A stretch of 41,073 nt of DNA from Candidatus Kaiserbacteria bacterium (lineage in GTDB: Bacteria; Patescibacteriota; Minisyncoccia; Phycocordibacterales; UBA2100), in assembly GCA_016214605.1 (NCBI GenBank), contig JACROD010000014.1, positions 1-41,073 of the forward strand. Reading direction: 5' to 3'. Of the stretch, positions 33,834 through 41,073 are shown piece by piece. Both the position numbers and the translations under genes were made by a program. How positions within the stretch are numbered: position 1 is the stretch's first letter; the number at the start of each line of letters is the position of its first letter. The notes under the pieces are model-generated. The model saw nothing but the letters and a program-made list of their open reading frames with translations. It had not been told where the DNA came from and ran no database searches.

Positions 33834-35491
33834 CCACCGCCCGAACCAACATATTCTTCGCACCTATACTCGGACTTGCGCTGCTCATGTCCTCTGTATC
33901 GCTCGTATCTGCACAAGCCGCCACCGTGACGCGCATTACCGACTGCTCTCAAAACGGCCAACAGCCGGTCGCCGTCGGCACTCGGGTCGCAAGCGGCACC
34001 TATGTCCCGGTAGCGGACCAGGCGGTGATTCTCAACACCAGCGATATCATCCACAACACTGGTATTTTAGTCTACAAAGAGTGCGTCTTGCGCCCAATCA
34101 TCGACGCTCAGCGCGTAGCGGAAACCTCGACAACTGTAAACAACGGTACAAGAGCATTCAATACCGGAAAGAATGGTGGGCCGCTCATCGTACAAACACG
34201 TGACAAAGAACGCCTCTACTTGGCGAGTGATCCAGAATTCCTTCACATCCTAAATAATGGGACCTACGATACGGTCGATCCCTTGTTTCGCGACACAACC
34301 AAGAATGCCATTGGGCAAGGATACTTCAGAGCGACTCGCCGTTCCAACGACTTCGTGTGTCCTTATACCGGTCTGCAAGCGGCGCTCAGCGGCTCGCCCC
34401 AAGGATCCGTACAGGACGCCCTTGATGCACTTCGAGATCCTCGGTGCAACCCCTATATGGCGACAGAATACACCTACGAAGACGCCCGAGCTCGCGTACA
34501 AGCAAATGTGGAAACTTATGATGCCTATCTCAACTGGGGACAAGGCGTGTACCCCAAGATCCAGCTCGACCCCAACGGCAACTATGTCGTTACGGACGAA
34601 ACCGTGATCACTGCACCTGGATCGATCGTCCGGACCCTGCAAGAGCAATTGCTCACCTCCGGCTTTAGGCAACAAGAATCCGCCAACAACGTGAACGAGA
34701 TGGTCAATCAACTGTTCGCCAATGTAGGGACTCAGGTATTATCAAGCACTCAAGGGGTGAGCGGCTTGACGCAACCAACCACCGGCGGAACAGGCGCCTC
34801 CTTCCTCGACCAGGTCACGTCGCAATCAGGCGGCCAGCTCACGCAAGTAACCGGAAACGCAGCTCTCCAACTTCTCTCTGCCGCGCTCGCGGTCGAGCGT
34901 GCCTACAACCAAGCGGTCTCCGCGATTGCGGCCAACCTCACACAGACTATCGCGCAGCTGCGCGCGGTCGAAAGACAATGCTGGACATCAACGATCCAAA
35001 ATGTATGCGCTGCCGGGACGATTTCTGCCGATAGTTCATCGTGCACCGGCACTTCAGGTGCCAATCTTACCCACATAGCGACCTCGACGGCGTTTTCACA
35101 GGCGGTGATCACCAATAACATCTCTCCGCTCGCGTCCAGCACAGTCACAAATCTGAATAAATCTGATGCAGCAATCACACAACTCACGCAGTTCATCACA
35201 ACCGTCAGCAACAACCCCGGCGCGCAAGCCACCGTACTTGCACAATACTCACAACTCTCAAGCCAAGGCGCTTTTCACACACAAACAGACGTCACCTCCG
35301 CACAGTCCCAACAGCAGACCGTGATCGCCGCCACCGGCAATCTCGTCACCAACACGATCAATGTATGGGCCGGCACTGACAGTCAAGGGGGATCGACCAT
35401 ACCGTGGGACAGCAGCATCTATCCCGGCGCCGGGTGGTGCAACTACCAAAATCAACAAACCCTGTCCCTCTGGGACCAGCGCTGGCGCTAA
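33830..35491 (+). CDS. Secreted T4SS-locus hypothetical protein
   Basis: Signal peptide MTTARTNIFFAPILGLALLMSSVSLVSAQA; Ser/Thr/Gln-rich; upstream of the VirB6-like gene. Confidence 0.65.
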   Translation: MTTARTNIFFAPILGLALLMSSVSLVSAQAATVTRITDCSQNGQQPVAVGTRVASGTYVPVADQAVILNTSDIIHNTGILVYKECVLRPIIDAQRVAETSTTVNNGTRAFNTGKNGGPLIVQTRDKERLYLASDPEFLHILNNGTYDTVDPLFRDTTKNAIGQGYFRATRRSNDFVCPYTGLQAALSGSPQGSVQDALDALRDPRCNPYMATEYTYEDARARVQANVETYDAYLNWGQGVYPKIQLDPNGNYVVTDETVITAPGSIVRTLQEQLLTSGFRQQESANNVNEMVNQLFANVGTQVLSSTQGVSGLTQPTTGGTGASFLDQVTSQSGGQLTQVTGNAALQLLSAALAVERAYNQAVSAIAANLTQTIAQLRAVERQCWTSTIQNVCAAGTISADSSSCTGTSGANLTHIATSTAFSQAVITNNISPLASSTVTNLNKSDAAITQLTQFITTVSNNPGAQATVLAQYSQLSSQGAFHTQTDVTSAQSQQQTVIAATGNLVTNTINVWAGTDSQGGSTIPWDSSIYPGAGWCNYQNQQTLSLWDQRWR

Positions 35492-35498
35492 TTACCGT

Positions 35499-38072
35499 AT
35501 GTTAAAAGACACACTTGATCGTCGCACTGCCAAATACATCCTTTGTTTTAGTTTCGTGCTCGTGCTCGTACTTACACCTTTTATGTTTTCACCTCTATCG
35601 GGTGACCTGACACCGAGCGTCGCGCAAGCTGCGACCGGAAGCACAGCAGACCCTTGTGTAAGTGTTCTTACCACTCCCTCCGCCTGCTACAAAGAGTTTA
35701 TGGCGTGGAATAACAACACGAACGTCTTCGGCTCTTTGCTCCGCCCGGTGTTTGCATCTCTCGCTGCTCTTATCATCCAGTTGGCCATTGTTGCCATGCA
35801 GGTGGCGAGCGGCTTGTTCGATACATTGGTCACGCGCACGATCATCCACTTTGGAGATACGAATGGGTTACTCAACACGGGAGTGATCCAAGCGATCAAT
35901 GTGGCATGGAGCGCTTTTCGCGATCTTGCCAACATACTGATCATCGGATTCTTTACTTTTATCGCTATCAACATCATTCTTGGCTCTCCGACATTCGGAC
36001 AAAAGAAACTCATCGCAAACGTCCTCATTGTAGCCATTTTGATCAACTTCAGCCTGCTTTTCACCAAAATCATCATCGATTTCTCGAACTACACCGCGGC
36101 GCAGTTTTATACCGCGAGCATCGGCGGCAGCCTCGTCGCCGGAGCCGGCGGCGGCGCAAACACGCCAGAGGGAATAGGCGACCGTTTTCTCCGCGTCACC
36201 AAAGCAACCTCCTTCAGCGACTCCGCCAAAAGCATCGACCAGGTCGGACAGGTATCGGGAAACTGGTTCATGCTCTTGTACGCACTGGTGATGTTCATCC
36301 TTATCTCGGCGGTCGCTGCGGTGCTTTTTTATGGATCGTTCCTTCTGATATCCCGTGCCATTCTTCTCATCTTTCTTATGGTGACCGCCGCGCTCGCTTT
36401 TGCTACATATCTTGTACCGAGTAATTCTCCCTTGAATCATTGGGAGGCGTGGTGGCGTTCCCTTATTCAAAGTGCAGTGCTTGCCCCTGTCATCATTCTC
36501 TTTTTGTGGGCCACGCTGCGCGTCTCCCAAAGCCTGCAAACTCAGGGGACATTGGGGGATCTTGCAAACCATCCCCATGACGCATCGAATTTGGGTGCAT
36601 TGTTCTCATACCTACTCATCGTCGGTCTGCTTTTTGCCACCTTCAAGATTGCAAGTAGCTTCTCGATGAGTGTTGGCGGACTCAATTGGGCATCCATACC
36701 GGGCGCGATGACGGTCGCCGGAGGGACACGGCTAGCTGGCTTCCTCGGCCAGCAAGCTGGTTTGCGCGCGAGCAGGCGCCTGTCTGCCGCTGGTGATAGA
36801 GTCAAGTCTGACAGTAAAATGGCACTCCTCGGTAAAGGTGCACTCTATGGGGGGGCTGCCGGAGCGGCTGCGCTCGCCCTCGGCAGCCGCGGCGGCGGAG
36901 GTGCCCCCGGAGCCGTCATTGGACGCCAAATATCCGGCACCGGGTTGGGCCGCAAAGAAATCTTCCCGTCTCGCAGTGCTCTACCTGGGGCCGCTGCCGC
37001 ACAACAAGTCGCTAGTCAAAGCGCTGCCAAAGCAATCAAAGCAGCTTTGGCCGGCTCCAAGGATAAACAGACCGCTCCGAAGACTCAAAATACAGGCAAT
37101 GCGACACCTCCTAAGCCGCCTGCCGGACCAACCACAACACTTCCTCCACGCGGTGGGTCGGTACCGCTTCCTCCGTCCGGCTCGTCGTCTAAGCCTGCCC
37201 CGGCACCCAAACCTGTTCCTACGCCTCCAGGTGCCGGTGCCTTACATGCACCAACATCCGGCGATAGTGGTATTGCTGACACTATAAATAAAGAACGGGC
37301 AGCTACAGTTGAAGCCGCAAAAGAAGCTGCAACGGCGACTCAAGAAGACCACAAAGCAGTAGCTGCGGAGATCAAAGAAGCGGTCGGTGCCGCAGGCGCC
37401 GCAGCCGGAACCAGTAAAGACAGGGAGCTTGTTACTGCACTGAAAGAAGAGATGGGTGCGCAACGCACGGCTATGAAGGAAGCAGTGGACACACAGACTG
37501 AAAAACTTGGCGGAAAATTGGAACATGTGGGCTCACAAATAGAAACGGCGGCGGGAGGCAACAGAGAGACGCTTATTGGCCTAGAGAAGACTGTTAGAGA
37601 TGTCGGTAAAGAAACCGCCGAAATCGGATCGCAACAAATCGAAGCGACCAAGAGTGAAAATGAGGAAGTAAAGAGAGGAGCCGTAGCCTCACACACTGAA
37701 TCAGAGGTTCGATTAAGAACTTCGGCACAGGGGCAAAGGATCGCGGGAGCACAAGAAGTCGCCCAACGGGATACGGAACGCTTTGCAACTCTAACGGCTC
37801 AACAAAAAATGAAAGATTTCGGCTTCTCCTCACCAAATACCTCCACGACATTACAATCTACTCAAATGACTCCAGCGAACCTAGGAGGATCGGCTAGATT
37901 TGCCGCCCAACCCTACTCGCAAGTAAACGTCGCACAGTCGACACCGGGGATCCCGCTTCATCAAGAGCCCCTGAATACCGACGCACTATTAAAAGAAATT
38001 CGAGAGAACCGAGACCGAACGGTGAAACAAATTCTCCAGGGAGGAAAAAACACCCCACCAATCCAACAATAG
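35499..38072 (+). CDS. TrbL/VirB6-like T4SS membrane protein with long C-terminal extension
   Basis: N-terminal multi-TM region (PVFASLAALIIQLAIVAMQVASGLFDTLV, FGQKKLIANVLIVAILINFSLLFTKIIIDFSN); start moved to ATG 35499 (MLKDTLDRR). Confidence 0.78.
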   Translation: MLKDTLDRRTAKYILCFSFVLVLVLTPFMFSPLSGDLTPSVAQAATGSTADPCVSVLTTPSACYKEFMAWNNNTNVFGSLLRPVFASLAALIIQLAIVAMQVASGLFDTLVTRTIIHFGDTNGLLNTGVIQAINVAWSAFRDLANILIIGFFTFIAINIILGSPTFGQKKLIANVLIVAILINFSLLFTKIIIDFSNYTAAQFYTASIGGSLVAGAGGGANTPEGIGDRFLRVTKATSFSDSAKSIDQVGQVSGNWFMLLYALVMFILISAVAAVLFYGSFLLISRAILLIFLMVTAALAFATYLVPSNSPLNHWEAWWRSLIQSAVLAPVIILFLWATLRVSQSLQTQGTLGDLANHPHDASNLGALFSYLLIVGLLFATFKIASSFSMSVGGLNWASIPGAMTVAGGTRLAGFLGQQAGLRASRRLSAAGDRVKSDSKMALLGKGALYGGAAGAAALALGSRGGGGAPGAVIGRQISGTGLGRKEIFPSRSALPGAAAAQQVASQSAAKAIKAALAGSKDKQTAPKTQNTGNATPPKPPAGPTTTLPPRGGSVPLPPSGSSSKPAPAPKPVPTPPGAGALHAPTSGDSGIADTINKERAATVEAAKEAATATQEDHKAVAAEIKEAVGAAGAAAGTSKDRELVTALKEEMGAQRTAMKEAVDTQTEKLGGKLEHVGSQIETAAGGNRETLIGLEKTVRDVGKETAEIGSQQIEATKSENEEVKRGAVASHTESEVRLRTSAQGQRIAGAQEVAQRDTERFATLTAQQKMKDFGFSSPNTSTTLQSTQMTPANLGGSARFAAQPYSQVNVAQSTPGIPLHQEPLNTDALLKEIRENRDRTVKQILQGGKNTPPIQQ

Positions 38073-38076
38073 ATCT

Positions 38077-38646
38077 ATGGACCAAAAAGTAAATTTTGAA
38101 GCAGTGATGGCGGAACGTTTTGCAAAGCTTCCGCTGTCGGTACAAAATGCGATCACGTCCACTGATGTAGAAAAACACTTGCGCGACCTTGCCCAACACC
38201 AACAACTCCATCTCGACCAGTGGGATCTGCTCGAGAACGAGGTCATGCTGACCCTGCTCGGCCTCGCCAAGACCTCGGAACTCAAACAAAACATCATTAA
38301 AGAGGTGGGGGTCTCCGATGAGGTCGCTGCCGCGCTCGCCAACGATATCGCACAATACATCTTCCAGCCGATTCGCGAAGAGCTTGAGCGCCAACTCGAT
38401 CACCCTGAGGCACAGGCGATCGAAACAAAAAACATCGACGCGATCCGGGAGCAGGCACTCACGGAATCCACGACCTCGACACCCGCTCCAAATACAACAG
38501 AAACACCAACAACCGCGGCCCTGGCACCAGCTCCGACTCAGGAAAAAGCAGTTCGAGCGGATGTTTCCACCAGCTACAAATCTCAGGTGCCCAGCCACGA
38601 GAGAAAGACGATCGAGGGAGATCCGTATCGCGAACAAGTGAGTTAG
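38077..38646 (+). CDS. T4SS-locus hypothetical protein
   Basis: MDQKVNFEAVMAERFAKLPLSVQNAITSTDVEKHLRDLAQHQQLHLDQWDLLENEVMLTLLG; collinear with neighbours. Confidence 0.65.
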   Translation: MDQKVNFEAVMAERFAKLPLSVQNAITSTDVEKHLRDLAQHQQLHLDQWDLLENEVMLTLLGLAKTSELKQNIIKEVGVSDEVAAALANDIAQYIFQPIREELERQLDHPEAQAIETKNIDAIREQALTESTTSTPAPNTTETPTTAALAPAPTQEKAVRADVSTSYKSQVPSHERKTIEGDPYREQVS

Positions 38647-38694
38647 AGTGGGAATATCCGATATGGCTCCGCGACGCGATGCTATACTGGATGC

Positions 38695-39195
38695 ATGCAG
38701 TTTCAAGTGCCTCAATTCATCGAGGTCGAGGATAAGATCTTTGGCCCTCTCACATTCAAACAATTCATCTATCTTGTGGGCGGAGCGGGCGCAAGCTATC
38801 TCTTTTGGAGGGTGCTTCCTGTATTTATTGCTATTCCGCTGATCATTGCTGTCGTGGCTCTTACCGTATCGCTCGCATTCGTACATATGAACGGGCGACC
38901 TTTTATATTGTCCCTGGAGAGTGGTTTTTACTACATCATTCACTCAAAACTGTACCTCTGGAACAATACTCAAAAGCCGTTGGTCACCCGAGAAAAAGCA
39001 CAAGCCGCAGCAGCGACTAAAAATGGATTATACGTCCCTAAACTTTCCGACAGTAAACTGCATGAACTCGCATGGAGTCTCGACATTAAAGAGCGTATCG
39101 CAAGCGGCACCACGACGGATTCCGAACGCCCGCACCCGACGACAGACGCGCTTGCTCCCGTTCGCACGGCCCGCGATGCCGTAGCACAACATTGA
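38695..39195 (+). CDS. PrgI family T4SS membrane protein
   Basis: MQFQVPQFIEVEDKIFGPLTFKQFIYLVGGAGASYLFWRVLP. Confidence 0.85.
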   Translation: MQFQVPQFIEVEDKIFGPLTFKQFIYLVGGAGASYLFWRVLPVFIAIPLIIAVVALTVSLAFVHMNGRPFILSLESGFYYIIHSKLYLWNNTQKPLVTREKAQAAAATKNGLYVPKLSDSKLHELAWSLDIKERIASGTTTDSERPHPTTDALAPVRTARDAVAQH

Positions 39196-39205
39196 TCTTG
39201 CCCAT

Positions 39206-39865
39206 ATGGAATCCTCTTCGACACGCACATCAGCTCGCTCGACCCAGGAGTTCGTCCCGGTGTCTGAGGTGCGCGACGGCATCATTGTCCTTAAAAGCGG
39301 TGAACTACGTGCTATCCTGCTCGCCTCATCAATCAATTTTGCCCTCAAATCCGAAGACGAGCAGACCGCATTTATCGTTCAGTTTCAAAACTTCCTCAAT
39401 TCTCTCGACTTTTCCTGTCAAATATTCGTCCAGTCCCGCATGCTCGATATCCGTCCCTACATCGCGACCCTGGAAGCACAGTACAAGCAACAGCTCGACG
39501 ACCTTATGCGCATTCAGATCCGCGAATACATCGAGTTTATCAAAAGCTTCACTGAAGCCGCCAACATCATGACTAAAAACTTCTTCGTTGTGGTGCCGTA
39601 TTCGCCGACACTCATAAAAAAATCCACAGGACCCACTTCCTATCTCCCATCCTTTGGCGGCAAAAAGGGTGGTGGCACCGTAGAAACATCTTTCGAAGAG
39701 CATGTATCGCAGCTCGAACAACGTATTTCGATCGTACAGCAGGGACTCGTGCGCACCGGGGTACGTACCGTACAATTAGGGACCGAGGAAGCGATCGAGC
39801 TTTTGTATAAAATGTTCAATCCTGGCGAAGAGGGTAAGCCGATGCCGATACCTACCGAACAATAA
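39206..39865 (+). CDS. TraC/VirB4 N-terminal-like protein
   Basis: FVPVSEVRDGIIVLKSGELRAILLASSINFALKSEDEQTAFIVQFQNFLNSLDFSCQIFVQSR; directly upstream of the ATPase. Confidence 0.78.
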   Translation: MESSSTRTSARSTQEFVPVSEVRDGIIVLKSGELRAILLASSINFALKSEDEQTAFIVQFQNFLNSLDFSCQIFVQSRMLDIRPYIATLEAQYKQQLDDLMRIQIREYIEFIKSFTEAANIMTKNFFVVVPYSPTLIKKSTGPTSYLPSFGGKKGGGTVETSFEEHVSQLEQRISIVQQGLVRTGVRTVQLGTEEAIELLYKMFNPGEEGKPMPIPTEQ

Positions 39866-39867
39866 CT

Positions 39868-41073
39868 ATGGCGCTACTAGATTTTCTAAAAACAAAAAAA
39901 GGGCTCGAGAGTCCAAGTATCATACCGGTCTTGCCGGCGGAGATCTATCAGTCAGGCGTCCTCGACATGCAGGATGTGATCGCGCCGCATGCGCTGCAGA
40001 TCAATTCGCGCGAACTCGACCTTGGCGAGAAGATCGCCCGCACATTTTTCGTCATATCATACCCACGCTTCCTCACTACGGGATGGTTCGCACCGATCAT
40101 CAACATGGACAAAGTCATCGACATCTCGATCTTCATCCACCCGATGGACACCAACGAAATGCTCCGAAAGTTTCAAAAAAAGGTCGCTGAGGTCCAAAGC
40201 CAGATCTCTACCCGCGAAGAGAAGGGGATGGTGCGCGATCCGATGCTCGACACCGCCTATGCCGACCTCGAGCAGTTGCGTGATAGCCTCCAACAGGCAC
40301 AGGAGCGCATATTCGACGTCGGCCTCTATCTCACGATCTACGGCAATACCCGTGAAGAGATCGACAAGGCGGAGACGGAGGTTCGTTCGATTCTCGAGTC
40401 GCGCCTTGTCTACATCCGGCCCGCCCTCTTCCAACAAGAGCAGGGTTTCCGGTCGGTCCTTCCGCTCGGGACCGATCTACTCGATGTCCATACCAAGCTC
40501 AACTCGGCCCCGCTTTCTTCGATATTCCCGTTCATCTCTTTCGACCTCACGTCGGATCGCGGCATCCTCTATGGGATCAACCGCCACAACTCCTCCCTTA
40601 TCCTCTTCGACCGTTTTTCCCTTGAAAACTACAACTCGGTCACCTTCGCAAAATCCGGCGCTGGTAAGTCCTATACGACCAAGCTCGAGATCCTGCGTAG
40701 CCTCATGTTCGACACTGAAGTGATCGTGATCGACCCGGAACGCGAATACGAATACCTCGCCGAGACGGTCGGTGGACGCTATTTCAACATCTCACTCTCT
40801 TCCGAACACCACATCAATCCTTTTGATATTCCAATCCCGCGTGAAGACGAGAACCCCGCAGACGTCTTGCGCAACAACACCATCGCGCTCGTGGGACTCT
40901 TTCGTATCATGCTCGGCGGCCTCACACCTGAAGAGGACGCGATCATCGACAAAGCGATCACCGAGACCTATGCACTCAAAGACATCAGCGCCGACGCCAA
41001 TTTTGCCGCTGTCGAACCGCCACTTCTCTCCGACTTTGAGCTCGTACTCTCCGGCATGGAAGGATCCGAGTCT
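39868..41073 (+). CDS. VirB4/TraC-family T4SS ATPase, partial at right edge
   Basis: ATG at 39868, open to the window end: MALLDFLKTKKGLESPSIIPVLPAEIYQSGV...SVTFAKSGAGKSYTTKLEILRSL (Walker A)...VIVIDPEREYEYLAETVGGRYFNIS. Not in the ORF track because it has no stop in the window. Confidence 0.9.
   Translation, partial: MALLDFLKTKKGLESPSIIPVLPAEIYQSGVLDMQDVIAPHALQINSRELDLGEKIARTFFVISYPRFLTTGWFAPIINMDKVIDISIFIHPMDTNEMLRKFQKKVAEVQSQISTREEKGMVRDPMLDTAYADLEQLRDSLQQAQERIFDVGLYLTIYGNTREEIDKAETEVRSILESRLVYIRPALFQQEQGFRSVLPLGTDLLDVHTKLNSAPLSSIFPFISFDLTSDRGILYGINRHNSSLILFDRFSLENYNSVTFAKSGAGKSYTTKLEILRSLMFDTEVIVIDPEREYEYLAETVGGRYFNISLSSEHHINPFDIPIPREDENPADVLRNNTIALVGLFRIMLGGLTPEEDAIIDKAITETYALKDISADANFAAVEPPLLSDFELVLSGMEGSES

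Noticed and set aside
35361-35498. N-terminal extension of the VirB6-like ORF
   Set aside because: Overlaps the previous CDS; ATG 35499 starts a clear signal/TM sequence.
36850-36900. Hairpin ggctgcc...ggcagcc in the VirB6-like gene
   Set aside because: Short arms and long loop in a GC-rich Gly/Ala coding stretch; expected by chance.
1-41073. CRISPR array, tRNA or rRNA genes, transposase or integrase
   Set aside because: No regularly spaced repeats, no convincing tRNA T-arm with acceptor pairing, and no ORF with recognisable transposase or recombinase motifs.

Overview
The window reads as an accessory-rich stretch of a Candidate Phyla Radiation (Patescibacteria/Parcubacteria-like) chromosome. 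This assignment is inferred from gene content; no rRNA is present. Left to right it contains: nusA; a YafQ/DinJ-type toxin-antitoxin (TA) module; four tandem, individually promoted and terminated catabolic genes unusual for CPR (fused indolepyruvate:ferredoxin oxidoreductase, hot-dog acyl-CoA thioesterase, GcdA-like glutaconyl-CoA decarboxylase/carboxyltransferase alpha subunit, acyl-CoA dehydrogenase); type IV pilus genes pilB and pilC with convergent minor prepilins; tpiA-pgk; HIT; recJ; RNase HI; ComEC split from its metallo-beta-lactamase (MBL) domain; Fe/Mn superoxide dismutase; uvrD/pcrA; two more TA modules; rsmA; and the start of a CPR type IV secretion locus (VirB6/TrbL-like, PrgI-like, VirB4/TraC). 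A VirB4 ATPase running off the right edge and a C-terminal fragment at the left edge are missing from the ORF track. The most interesting signals are: (1) two TA modules each flanked on the far side by a duplicated, divergent 3' end of the neighbouring gene (uvrD and the oxidoreductase); (2) a 45-nt near-perfect palindrome inserted in frame in rsmA; (3) a recurring TAtAcT-N6-8-ATG arrangement predicting leaderless mRNAs, which the catabolic island lacks; (4) a 14-bp stem that occludes the pgk start codon; (5) a shared 5'-leader element upstream of nusA and sodB. All calls are from reading the sequence; no database search was run.
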